Part shown: positions 16,473 through 24,185 of the stretch, one piece after another
Layout of the letters: each line of letters opens with the position of its first letter
Position numbering within the stretch: position 1 is the first letter of the stretch
NCBI RefSeq assembly: GCF_000720255.1
Contig: NZ_JOJE01000062.1
Coordinates: 1-36,120, forward strand
Direction: 5' to 3'
Source of the DNA: Streptomyces griseus subsp. griseus
GTDB taxonomy: Bacteria > Actinomycetota > Actinomycetes > Streptomycetales > Streptomycetaceae
DNA: 36,120 bases
Position numbers and translations under genes: made by a program
The notes under the pieces: model-generated
Seen by the model: only the letters and a program-made list of their open reading frames with translations
Database searches by the model: none
What the model was told of the DNA's origin: nothing

Positions 16473-17657
16473 TCAGAGCAGGCCGTGGCGGGGTGGCCGG
16501 GTGCCACTGAGCACGTACCGGCCGATGTGCTGGATCTTCCAGCGGACCGGGTCGTGCAGGGTGTGGGTGCGTGCGTCGCGCCAATGGCGATGCAGATTGA
16601 GCGAGTTGAGGGCGGAGCGGGTGCCGGACACCTCGAACAGGGCGCTCGCGACCTCCACGGCTGTCCGAGCGGCCCGCACCTTCGCCGCGGCGACCGCGAT
16701 GGACGCCTCGGCGGCCGAGTCGTCGGTGAGGTCGGCACGCGCCGCGTCCACCGCGCGGGCGGCCTCACGCAGCAGCGCCTCGGACGCGCGTACCTGGAGG
16801 GCGAGTTCACCGAACCGCTGGATCAGCAGCGGGTCCTCGGCGGCCGTCTCGACCCCGCTCTCGAACCATGGCCTGCTCTTGGTCCGCACGAACTCGACGG
16901 CCTGGACCAGTGCGTCGCCGGCGATTCCGGCGTCGATCGCGGCATGCAGCAACTGTGCTACCGCGCCGTGGAGTTGGGGGCCATGGAAGGTGAGGTGGTG
17001 GGGCAGCACCCGGTCGGCCGGTACGGGGACGTCGTCCAGGCGGACGGTGCCGCTGGCCGTCGTACGCTGGCCGAGGCCGTCCCAGTCGTCGATCACCGTG
17101 AGGCCGGGGGCGTCGCGGGGTACGCAGGCGACGTGCAGGGTGTCGTCCTCGGCGCGGGCGAGTACCGGGATCCAGTCGGCGAAGAGGGCGCCGGTTGCGT
17201 AGTGCTTGACGCCGCTGAGGACGTACGATCCGTCGGGGCGTGGGATCAGGCGGGTGCGGATGTCCTGGACGTGCCGGGTGCCCGCTTCCGACTGGGCGTT
17301 TCCGAGGCGGCGGCCGGCGAGGAGTTCGGCGAAGAAGAACTTCTGCTGCTCGGGCGCGCCCTGACGGCGGATCACGTTGACGTAGACGAAGTGGCTCTGC
17401 GGGATCTGGGCGAGGCTGCCGTCGGCGGAGGCGAGCAGCCGGAAGATCTCGGCGAGGGTCCCGGCGCCCACGTCCGCCCCGCCGTGTTCGGCGGGGACGC
17501 TGACGGCGAGCAGCCCGGACGCCGACAGGCGGTCCAGCTCCGGGCGGGGCAAGCGCCGCCGGGCGTCGCGTTCGCAGGCGCCCGGGCGGAACTCGTCGGC
17601 CAGCGCGGCCGCGACCGCGAGCGCCTCGGCCTCGTCGGCGATGACGTGGGCGGACAT
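16473..17657 (-). CDS. sfnB: SfnB-family sulfur-acquisition flavoprotein
   Basis: A 394-aa acyl-CoA dehydrogenase-like protein of the SfnB family, which is linked to sulfur acquisition and probably works as an FMNH2-dependent oxygenase. Visible segments are LLAVSVPAEHGGADV, LAQIPQSHFVYVNVI, RRLGNAQSEAGT, YVLSGVKHYATGALFADWIPVLA and the C-terminal LYS-poor RHWRDARTHTLHDPVRWKIQHIGRY, characteristic of SfnB/DszC-type proteins. It starts 5 nt after the ssuE stop, so the two are tightly coupled. The precise step (for example methanesulfinate or a related C1/C2 organosulfur compound) is not established. Confidence 0.88.
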   Translation of the reverse strand: MSAHVIADEAEALAVAAALADEFRPGACERDARRRLPRPELDRLSASGLLAVSVPAEHGGADVGAGTLAEIFRLLASADGSLAQIPQSHFVYVNVIRRQGAPEQQKFFFAELLAGRRLGNAQSEAGTRHVQDIRTRLIPRPDGSYVLSGVKHYATGALFADWIPVLARAEDDTLHVACVPRDAPGLTVIDDWDGLGQRTTASGTVRLDDVPVPADRVLPHHLTFHGPQLHGAVAQLLHAAIDAGIAGDALVQAVEFVRTKSRPWFESGVETAAEDPLLIQRFGELALQVRASEALLREAARAVDAARADLTDDSAAEASIAVAAAKVRAARTAVEVASALFEVSGTRSALNSLNLHRHWRDARTHTLHDPVRWKIQHIGRYVLSGTRPPRHGLL

Positions 17658-17662
17658 GGCGC

Positions 17663-18217
17663 TCAGCCCGCCGCTGCCAGGAGCGGGGTGCGCCCGAGGG
17701 CTGCCGAGAACTGGTCGACCACCTGGGTGAGCGACTCGGAGGCACTCGGCGCGACGCTCAGCGAGCCGTCCTCGTGCAGGGTGATGTCCTTGTCGAGGGT
17801 GAACCAGCCCTGCACGATGTGGGCGGCGCCCATGGACGTGAGGACGGGACGCAGGGCGTAGTCGATGGCCAGGACGTGGGCGACGCTGCCGCCCGTGGCG
17901 AGCGGGAGCACTGTCTTTCCGGTGAGGGCGTACTGCGGGAGCAGGTCGAGGAGCGCCTTGAGGACGCCGGAGTACGACGCCTTGTAGACGGGTGTGCCGA
18001 CCACGACCGCGTCGGCCCGCTCGAACAGTTCGGTGGCCTCGACGATCGCGGGGTGCCGGAAGTCCGCTCCGAGCAGGGCCTCGGCGGGGATCGTGCGGAC
18101 GTCGAGCGCGATCACCTCATGTCCCTGTGCGACGAGCCGCTGGTCCAGGTGGCGCAGCAGGCGGTTGGTGCGGGAGGAGACGGACGGGCTGCCGGAAACG
18201 GACAGGACGATGGCCAT
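17663..18217 (-). CDS. ssuE: NAD(P)H-dependent FMN reductase
   Basis: A 184-aa flavodoxin-like reductase that supplies reduced FMN to the two-component monooxygenases SfnG and SsuD (and perhaps SfnB). The FMN phosphate loop is SVSGSPSVSSRTNRLL at residues 6-21. The SsuE signature GTPVYKASYSGVLKALLDLLPQ is at about residues 74-95, followed by GKTVLPLATGGS. Length and motifs match SsuE. ATG at 18217 has AAGAGA upstream. It lies between sfnG and sfnB, with a 16-bp tandem repeat in the 95-nt gap before it. Confidence 0.93.
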   Translation of the reverse strand: MAIVLSVSGSPSVSSRTNRLLRHLDQRLVAQGHEVIALDVRTIPAEALLGADFRHPAIVEATELFERADAVVVGTPVYKASYSGVLKALLDLLPQYALTGKTVLPLATGGSVAHVLAIDYALRPVLTSMGAAHIVQGWFTLDKDITLHEDGSLSVAPSASESLTQVVDQFSAALGRTPLLAAAG

Positions 18218-18234
18218 GGGTTCTCTTTTCGAAG

Positions 18235-18326
18235 AGGCGCGGAGGCGAACAGGCGCGGAGGCGGTCAGGCGCGGAGGCGGTCAGGCGCGGAGGCGGTCAG
18301 GCGTGGAGGCGGTCAGGCGTGGACGG
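18235..18326 (+). repeat. 16-bp tandem repeat spanning the sfnG 3' end
   Basis: Five units of consensus AGGCGCGGAGGCGGTC (first unit ending GAAC, fifth with GCGT in place of GCGC) plus a partial sixth run from the ssuE leader into the last codons of sfnG, covering its stop codon. The period equals that of the repeat at 8756, but the sequence differs. Confidence 0.92.
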
Positions 18327-19434
18327 GAACGGAAGCGCTCTCGGTGTCCGGCAGCTGGGCCTCCAGCTCGCGCACGAGGGGCAGGACGCGCTTGCCGAAG
18401 TACTCGACCTCCTCGTGGTAGTGGAGGAAGCCGAGCAGGAGCAGGTCGACGCCGAGCTTCTTGTAGGCGACGATGCGTTCCGCGATCTGCTCGGGGGTGC
18501 CGATGAGGCCGGTGCGGAAGCCGTCGTTGTACTGGACGAGGTCCTCGAAGCTGGAGTCCTGCCACATGCCCTTGCCGTCGGCGGTGGACTGACCGGCTTG
18601 CTTCACGGCCGCGCCGAAGCCCGCCACGGCCTCGCTGTCGGCCCTGGCGACGATCTCGCGGAGGGTGTCGCGGGCCTCGGCCTCGGTGTCGCGGGCGATG
18701 AGGAAACCGTTGAGGCCGAACTTGGGTGCCGTACGGCCCGCTCCGGCGGCGGACTCGCGTACGTCCGCGATCTGCTCCGTCACCCCGTCGAAGTCCTTGC
18801 CGTTGGAGAAGTACCAGTCGGAGACCCGGCCGGCCATCGCGCGGGCGGCGGTGGAGTTGCCGCCCTGGAAGATCTCCGGGTGGGGGCGTTCGGGGGTGTT
18901 GAGCGGCTTGGGCTTGAGGGAGAAGTCCCGCAGTCGGTAGAAGTCACCGGCGAGTTCGGTGTGGTCCTCGGTCCAGATCTGGCGCAGGGCGCGGATGAAC
19001 TCCTCGGAGCGGCGGTAGCGCTCGTCGTGCTCCAGCCATGGCTCACCGAGGGCGGTGAACTCGCCCTTGAACCAGCCGGAGACGACGTTGACCGCGAAGC
19101 GGCCGTTGGAGAGGTGGTCGGCGGTGGCGCCGAGCTTGGCCAGGACGCCGGGGTGCCACAGGCCGGGGTGGACGGCGGCGATGACCTTCAGGCGTTGGGT
19201 GGCGAGGAGCAGGGCGAGGCTGAAGCTGGTCGACTCGTGCTGGTACTCGGCGCCGTAGCCGGCCATGTAGCGAACCTGGCTGAGGGCGTAGTCGAAGCCG
19301 TTGTTCTCAGCGAGGACGGCGAGTTCGCGGTTGTACTCGTACCCCCAGTCGGTGCGCTGCTCCATCTTGCTGGTGACCAGTCCCCCGCTGACGTTGGGGA
19401 CCCAGTAGGCGAATTTCACGGGCTCTGCGGGCAT
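18313..19434 (-). CDS. sfnG: FMNH2-dependent dimethyl sulfone monooxygenase
   Basis: A 373-aa LLM-class flavin monooxygenase that oxidises dimethyl sulfone to methanesulfinate and formaldehyde. It shows the SfnG signature throughout: VKFAYWVPNVSGGLVTSKMEQRTDW at the start, GYGAEYQHESTSFS, LKVIAAVHPGLWHPGVLAK, FAVNVVSGWFKGEF, WLEHDERYRRSEEFI, FYRLRDFSLKPKPL and HPEIFQGGNSTAARAMAGRVSDWYF. ATG at 19434 has CAGGAG 6 nt upstream; a frame open to 19467 is not needed. It is the first structural gene after the leader peptide, 144 nt downstream of the leader stop, and is oriented divergently from the LysR gene. Confidence 0.93.
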   Translation of the reverse strand: MPAEPVKFAYWVPNVSGGLVTSKMEQRTDWGYEYNRELAVLAENNGFDYALSQVRYMAGYGAEYQHESTSFSLALLLATQRLKVIAAVHPGLWHPGVLAKLGATADHLSNGRFAVNVVSGWFKGEFTALGEPWLEHDERYRRSEEFIRALRQIWTEDHTELAGDFYRLRDFSLKPKPLNTPERPHPEIFQGGNSTAARAMAGRVSDWYFSNGKDFDGVTEQIADVRESAAGAGRTAPKFGLNGFLIARDTEAEARDTLREIVARADSEAVAGFGAAVKQAGQSTADGKGMWQDSSFEDLVQYNDGFRTGLIGTPEQIAERIVAYKKLGVDLLLLGFLHYHEEVEYFGKRVLPLVRELEAQLPDTESASVPVHA

Positions 19435-19466
19435 GCGGAACTCCTGTTGCGGAATGCTTTCGGGCA

Positions 19467-19528
19467 CGCCGAATTCATGAACCGGCGCCGGGCACCGTGA
19501 CGGTGATCAGGCGCGCGTGGGCGCGGTG
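19467..19528 (-). promoter_or_regulatory. Possible attenuator structure between leader peptide and sfnG
   Basis: CGCCGAATTC (19467-19476) can pair with GAATTC-A-GGCG (19518-19528), a 10-bp stem with a single bulge. It encloses two further dyads, CCGGCGCCGG and CACCGTGACGGTG. The nested stems sit between leader stop and sfnG start, where an attenuator would lie. The fold was judged by eye only. Confidence 0.35.
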
Positions 19529-19578
19529 AATTCAGGCGGGAAAAGGAGAGGAAAGCGCGGCGGATCCCGGAAGGGTGA

Positions 19579-19662
19579 TCAGGCCGCGGGGCAACAGGAG
19601 GCGCTGGAGACGCGCGCGAGGTCGACATGGCGTCGCCGCGTGAGGTCCAGTCGCATCTTCAT
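19579..19662 (-). CDS. 27-aa cysteine leader peptide of the sulfur operon
   Basis: Short ORF read from ATG at 19662 to TGA at 19579-19581, giving MKMRLDLTRRRHVDLARV followed by SSASCCPAA. Short peptides of this shape (basic R/H start, HVDL-RVSSA middle, a Cys pair near the end) stand before many actinobacterial sulfur genes. They are thought to sense Cys-tRNA supply by ribosome stalling at the Cys codons. The -10 element ends 7 nt before the ATG, so transcription should begin at the start codon (leaderless translation). Low cysteine would stall the ribosome at the tandem Cys codons and let the operon be read. The sensing role is inferred from family and position. Confidence 0.75.
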   Translation of the reverse strand: MKMRLDLTRRRHVDLARVSSASCCPAA

Positions 19663-19669
19663 GTCGTCG

Positions 19670-19699
19670 ATCGTGGCAGCCGCCGGTCTCGGCCGTCAA
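19670..19699 (-). promoter_or_regulatory. Promoter of the sulfur operon
   Basis: On the minus strand TTGACG (19699-19694), an 18-nt spacer and CACGAT (19675-19670) form a good vegetative-type promoter. The predicted start is at or next to the leader-peptide ATG. Two direct copies of CCGGTCTCG (19683-19691 and 19711-19719) flank the -35 box at 28-bp spacing and could be bound by the LysR protein. Confidence 0.6.
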
Positions 19700-19799
19700 G
19701 GTAAACCCGACCGGTCTCGCATCGCGGACCATTGAATTTCACGAAGGTGTGACAGGGATTCCCTTGAACCGCCGTCGAAGAGGCCCGCATTCTTCAGCT

Positions 19800-20777
19800 G
19801 TGCGAACGGAACAGCTCGAATACATCGCGGCGGTGACACGGCTCGGTTCACTGCGTCGGGCCGCCGATGAACTCCGACTTTCCCAGCCCGCGTTGAGCGA
19901 GACGGTGCGCAACCTGGAACGCGAGTTGGGGGTGGATCTGCTCGAACGCAAGCGTTCCGGGGCGACCATGAGCGCCTCGGGCCGTGAACTGCTGCCGCAC
20001 ATCATCGACGTCCTGGACGCGGTGGACCGGTTGCGGGCGGCGGCCGGTGAGCAGCACCGCATCAGCCGGATGGTGCGGGTCGGCACGGTGAACGCGGCGA
20101 CCGTGCCGCTGCTCATCCCGGTGGTCCGGGAGTTCCGCGCCGCGCACCCCCTGACCCAGGTCGAGGTGGTGGGCGCGCAGCAGACGGACATCCACCGGGC
20201 GCTGCTGGAGGGCGCCTTCGATCTGGGTCTGGTGAACCATCTGGAGGGCGACGACATGCCCGCCGACTTCGAGTCCACGGAGTTGCTGCGCGGCAGGCCG
20301 GTGGTGTGCGTGCGCCCGGACAGCCCGCTGGCGTCCCTGTCCTCGGTGTCGGCGGACGACCTGGTCGGCGAGCCGCTGATCGGCATGCGCTCGGGCTATG
20401 TGATGCACCGCTATGTGCACCGGCTCCTGGACGGCCGCGGCCCGGCCTTCGCCTACTCCACCGACGGCGCCGAGATGGGCAAGCTGATGGTCGCCGAGGG
20501 GCTGGGGGCGACGGTGCTGCCGGACTTCAGCGTGATCGGGGACCCGCTGGAGCGGCTCGGCGCGATCACCCACCGGCCGATCGCCGGCGACGCCACCCGC
20601 GTGCTGATGATGCTGCGGCGGCGCAGGGCGGAGTCGGTACCGCAGGCCGCGCGGGACCTGCACACGGTGTTCGTGCGGCGGGCCCGGACAGCGCTGGTCG
20701 GCGCCCTGCCGGGCCCGGTCAGTCGTCCTCCCGCGTCCGGACCACGACCAGGAAGGCGTCCGACTTCAGGTCCATGA
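19800..20777 (+). CDS. LysR-family regulator of the organosulfur operon
   Basis: A 325-aa LysR-type transcription factor. The N-terminal winged helix-turn-helix is QLEYIAAVTRLGSLRRAADELRLSQPALSETVRNLERELGVDLLERKR. The effector domain follows from about residue 90 (VRVGTVNAATVPLLIPVVREF, GAFDLGLVNH, LIGMRSGYVMHRYVHRL). GTG at 19800 fits the usual LysR N-terminus; TTG at 19764 or GTG at 19749 are in frame and cannot be excluded. It is divergent from the leader-sfnG-ssuE-sfnB-ssuD operon, the classic arrangement for activation of that operon. The coinducer is unknown. The last 59 bases overlap the convergent small gene. Confidence 0.88.
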   Translation: MRTEQLEYIAAVTRLGSLRRAADELRLSQPALSETVRNLERELGVDLLERKRSGATMSASGRELLPHIIDVLDAVDRLRAAAGEQHRISRMVRVGTVNAATVPLLIPVVREFRAAHPLTQVEVVGAQQTDIHRALLEGAFDLGLVNHLEGDDMPADFESTELLRGRPVVCVRPDSPLASLSSVSADDLVGEPLIGMRSGYVMHRYVHRLLDGRGPAFAYSTDGAEMGKLMVAEGLGATVLPDFSVIGDPLERLGAITHRPIAGDATRVLMMLRRRRAESVPQAARDLHTVFVRRARTALVGALPGPVSRPPASGPRPGRRPTSGP

Positions 20778-20985
20778 CGACGGTGGCGGGCTCACCCTCC
20801 GCGCGGCGAGCCGCCGCGAATTCCTCCGCCGGCCACGATCCGCGCGGAGCTCCCGCAGGAAACCGCTCCAACACCTTCGCGCCCATAGCGGCAGCACCTC
20901 CGGCATCCTCTGTCGAGTTGGACATTCCTCTTCCCCGTAACGCCTGCCCCGGATCGCCGTGTCCATGTTCATACGGGTTGGTCAT
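20719..20985 (-). CDS. Small protein, function unknown
   Basis: An 88-aa protein with no recognised family. Gly-rich, polar N-terminal residues (YEHGHGDPGQALRGRGMSN) precede a compact C-terminal part, RAEGEPATVVMDLKSDAFLVVVRTREDD, that looks like two beta strands. ATG at 20985 has AGGAAG 5 nt upstream. A second ATG at 20925 would give 68 aa and also has a purine-rich leader. It overlaps the LysR 3' end and is divergent from the NAD(P)-binding/photolyase operon. Both overlap and small size make it a moderate call. Confidence 0.6.
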   Translation of the reverse strand: MTNPYEHGHGDPGQALRGRGMSNSTEDAGGAAAMGAKVLERFPAGAPRGSWPAEEFAAARRAEGEPATVVMDLKSDAFLVVVRTREDD

Positions 20986-21101
20986 ACCGCTTCCTGCCAG
21001 GGGCGGACACCCTTTCGCCGCATCCGATGCCCGTCTCCCCGGGGAAGAGATCCGCAGGGGGGACACCGACACGCGGACGCCGACACGGAAGCGGAGACCT
21101 G

Positions 21102-22631
21102 ATGAAGGGTGACGAACGGGGCGCGGGCCCGCGCTGCCTGGTGACCGGTGCCACGGGGTACATCGGTGGCCGGCTCGTCCCGGAACTGCTCGCCGCCGGA
21201 TACCGGGTGCGCTGTCTGGCCCGCTCCCCCGACCGGCTGCGCGGCCATCCGTGGTCCGACGAGGCGGAGGCGGTACGGGGAGACGTCACGGATGCCGGGT
21301 CGGTCGCCGAGGCCATGCGGGACGTGGACGTCGCCTACTACCTGGTGCACGCGCTCGGCACCGGTGACGACTTCGAGGAGACCGACCGCAGGGCGGCGCG
21401 CGTCTTCGCCGAACAGGCCCGGGCGGCGGGAGTGCGACGCGTCGTCTACCTCGGGGGTCTCACCCCGGCCGGCGTGCCGGAGCGCGAGCTGTCGCCGCAC
21501 CTGCGCTCGCGGGCCGAGGTCGGCCGGATCCTGCTGGACTCGGCGGTCCCGGCCACCGTGCTGCGGGCGGCGGTGATCATCGGCTCCGGGTCGGCCTCGT
21601 TCGAGATGCTGCGCTACCTCACCGAGCGGCTCCCCGTGATGGTCACCCCGAGCTGGGTGCACACCCGCATCCAGCCCGTGGCGGTACGGGACGTGCTGCG
21701 CGCTCTCGTCGGCAGCGCCCGGATGCCGCAGGACGTGAACCGGGCCTTCGACATCGGCGGGCCGGACGTGCTGACGTACCGGGAGATGATGCTGAGGTAC
21801 GCGGAGGTCGCGGGTCTGCCCCGCCGGTTCATCGTGCCCCTCCCGGTACTCACCCCCGGGCTGTCCAGCATCTGGGTGGGTCTGGTGACGCCCGTGCCGG
21901 CGTCCATCGCCCGGCCCCTCACCGAGTCGCTGCGGCACGAGGTGGTCTGCCACGAGCACGACATCGCCCGGTACGTGCCCGACCCGCCGGGCTGCCTGCT
22001 CGGCTTCGACGAGGCGGTGCGGCTGGCCCTCCAGCGCGTCCGGGACGCCCGGGTGACGACCCGGTGGTCGTCCGCCTCCGTGCCCGGGGCCCCGAGCGAC
22101 CCCTTGCCCACCGACCCCGACTGGGCCGGAGGAAGCCTCTACAGCGATTGCCGGGAACTGACCGTCGACGCCTCGCCCCAGGCCCTGTGGCGGGTCGTCG
22201 AGGGGATCGGCGGCGAGAACGGCTGGTACTCCTTCCCCCTCGCCTGGGCGGTGCGAGGGTGGCTGGACCGGCTGGTCGGCGGGGTGGGGCTGCGTCGTGG
22301 GCGCCGGGACGCGTCACGGCTACGGGTCGGCGACTCGCTGGACTTCTGGCGGGTGGAGGAGATCGAGCGGGGCCGGCTGCTGCGACTGCGGGCCGAGATG
22401 CGGCTGCCGGGCCTGGCCTGGCTGGAGATGCGCTGCGAGACGGACGACGACGGCCGCACCCGCTACCGCCAGCGTGCCCTGTTCCATCCGCACGGGCTGC
22501 TCGGCCAGGCCTACTGGTGGAGCGTCTCACCCTTCCACGCCGTGGTGTTCGGCGGCATGGCCCGCAACATCGCGCAGGCCGCGGAGACGGGCGCAGCGGT
22601 CCGCAGCCGGGAACGCGCGCCGCTGCGTTGA
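21102..22631 (+). CDS. NAD(P)H-binding SDR-like protein with C-terminal DUF2867 domain
   Basis: A 509-aa two-domain protein. The N-terminal Rossmann domain carries CLVTGATGYIGGRLVPELLAAGY (NAD(P) binding, about residues 12-34), VAYYLVHALG and YLGGLTPAG, as in atypical SDRs of the NmrA/YbjT type. From about residue 345 a second domain matches the SRPBCC-like DUF2867 group (LYSDCRELTVDASPQALWRVVEGIGGENGWYSF to HPHGLLGQAYWW). ATG at 21102 has CGGAGA upstream. It precedes the photolyase by 76 nt and is probably co-transcribed. In actinobacteria such proteins are often beside photolyase and light-regulator genes; the reaction is unknown. Confidence 0.85.
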   Translation: MKGDERGAGPRCLVTGATGYIGGRLVPELLAAGYRVRCLARSPDRLRGHPWSDEAEAVRGDVTDAGSVAEAMRDVDVAYYLVHALGTGDDFEETDRRAARVFAEQARAAGVRRVVYLGGLTPAGVPERELSPHLRSRAEVGRILLDSAVPATVLRAAVIIGSGSASFEMLRYLTERLPVMVTPSWVHTRIQPVAVRDVLRALVGSARMPQDVNRAFDIGGPDVLTYREMMLRYAEVAGLPRRFIVPLPVLTPGLSSIWVGLVTPVPASIARPLTESLRHEVVCHEHDIARYVPDPPGCLLGFDEAVRLALQRVRDARVTTRWSSASVPGAPSDPLPTDPDWAGGSLYSDCRELTVDASPQALWRVVEGIGGENGWYSFPLAWAVRGWLDRLVGGVGLRRGRRDASRLRVGDSLDFWRVEEIERGRLLRLRAEMRLPGLAWLEMRCETDDDGRTRYRQRALFHPHGLLGQAYWWSVSPFHAVVFGGMARNIAQAAETGAAVRSRERAPLR

Positions 22632-22707
22632 CGCAGGCGCATCCGAAGGACCGCCTCACGGCGAAGTACCCCGGTACCGATTTCCTCTCCTCACCGGAGT
22701 TCGCCCC

Positions 22708-24117
22708 ATGAACGTCTCCGTCGTCCTGTTCACGGCCGATCTGCGGCTGCACGACCATCCGCCGCTGCGGGCGGCCCTCGACGGTCCCCACGACACCGGG
22801 GGCTCCCACGGCTCACAGGGCTCCCGCGAGGTGGTTCCGCTCTTCGTCCGGGACCGGGCCGTGGACGCCGCCGGGTTCGCCGTACCCAACCGGCTGGCCT
22901 TCCTCGCCGACTGCCTGCACGACCTCGACGCGGGTCTGCGCGAGCGGGGCGGGCGTCTGGTGGTCCGCTCCGGTGACCTCGTCGAGGAGGTGTGCAAGGT
23001 CGCCGCCGAGGCGGAGGCGGACGAGGTGCACATGGCGGCCGACGTCAGTGCCCACGCCCACCGGCGCGAGCGGCGGCTGCGGCGCGCGCTGGAGGCGGAG
23101 GGGCTGCGGCTGCACGTGCACGACACGGTGACCACGGCGGTCCCGCCCGGGCAGGTGACCCCGGCCTCCTCGGACCACTTCGCGGTGTTCACGCCGTACT
23201 TCGGGCAGTGGTCGCGGCACAGGACACGCGAGACGCTCGGCGCCCCCAGGTCGGTACGGGTCCCCGACGGGGTCGGATCCGAGGAACTGCCTTCCCGCGC
23301 GGACCTCTCAGGTGTGTCTCCGGGGGTCGCCCGCGGAGGCGAATCGGAAGGCAGGAGACGGCTGGTTTCCTGGCTGCGCGGTGGCATCGCCGCGTACGAG
23401 GACCGCCATGACGACCTCGCGGGCGACGCGACCTCCCGCCTCTCGCCCCATCTGCACTTCGGCACCCTCTCCCCCGTCGATCTCGTCCGGCGGGCGCGCG
23501 ACGTGGGCGGCCCGGGCGCGGAGGCGTTCGTACGGCAGCTGGCGTGGCGTGACTTCCACCGGCAGGTGCTCGCCGCGCGTCCCGGGGCGGCCACGGCCGA
23601 CTACCGCACCAAACGTGACCGTTGGCGGTCCGAGCGCATCGCGCGGGAGGACGTCGAGGCGTGGAAGGAGGGCCGCACCGGTTACCCGGTCGTCGACGCC
23701 GCCATGCGCCAGCTGCGGCACGAGGGGTGGATGCACAACCGCGGCCGCCTGCTGACGGCGAGCTTCCTCGCCAAGACGCTGTACGTCGACTGGCGGGTCG
23801 GCGCGCGCCACTTCCTGGAGCTGCTGGTCGACGGCGACGTCGCCAACAACCAGCTCAACTGGCAGTGGATGGCCGGAACGGGCACCGACAGCCGGCCGAA
23901 CCGGGTCCTCAACCCCGTCACGCAGGCCAAGCGCTACGACCCGGACGGGGCGTACGTGCGGCGCTGGGTGCCGGAACTGGGGGGCCTCGACGGAGCCGCC
24001 GTGCACGAGCCGTGGAAGCTGCGGGGCCTGGACCGGGCCGCCGTCGACTACCCGGACCCGATCGTCGACCTCGCGGAGGGGCTCGCGCGGTTCAGGCGAG
24101 GGCGAGACCGCGACTGA
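22708..24117 (+). CDS. phr: Deoxyribodipyrimidine photolyase
   Basis: A 469-aa FAD photolyase that uses blue light to split cyclobutane pyrimidine dimers. The N-terminal antenna domain begins SVVLFTADLRLHDHPPLRAAL. The FAD-binding helical domain is clear: SRLSPHLHFGTLSP, RQLAWRDFHRQVL, EGRTGYPVVDAAMRQLRHEGWMHNRGRL, SFLAKTLYVDWRVGARHF, and DVANNQLNWQWMAGTGTDSRP. The Asn-Trp-Gln-Trp run and the Arg/Asp pair near the flavin fit a class I CPD photolyase; the terminal electron-transfer Trp cannot be fixed by eye. ATG at 22708 lies 6 nt after an imperfect GGAG. The convergent MerR gene ends 68 nt beyond. The light-regulator context suggests photoinduction. Confidence 0.94.
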   Translation: MNVSVVLFTADLRLHDHPPLRAALDGPHDTGGSHGSQGSREVVPLFVRDRAVDAAGFAVPNRLAFLADCLHDLDAGLRERGGRLVVRSGDLVEEVCKVAAEAEADEVHMAADVSAHAHRRERRLRRALEAEGLRLHVHDTVTTAVPPGQVTPASSDHFAVFTPYFGQWSRHRTRETLGAPRSVRVPDGVGSEELPSRADLSGVSPGVARGGESEGRRRLVSWLRGGIAAYEDRHDDLAGDATSRLSPHLHFGTLSPVDLVRRARDVGGPGAEAFVRQLAWRDFHRQVLAARPGAATADYRTKRDRWRSERIAREDVEAWKEGRTGYPVVDAAMRQLRHEGWMHNRGRLLTASFLAKTLYVDWRVGARHFLELLVDGDVANNQLNWQWMAGTGTDSRPNRVLNPVTQAKRYDPDGAYVRRWVPELGGLDGAAVHEPWKLRGLDRAAVDYPDPIVDLAEGLARFRRGRDRD

Positions 24118-24185
24118 CGGACCGGGCGTGCGGAGGGGCGGCGCGGTTTCGGCCACGACTACGGGTCCCGCCGTGCGTCACCGGC

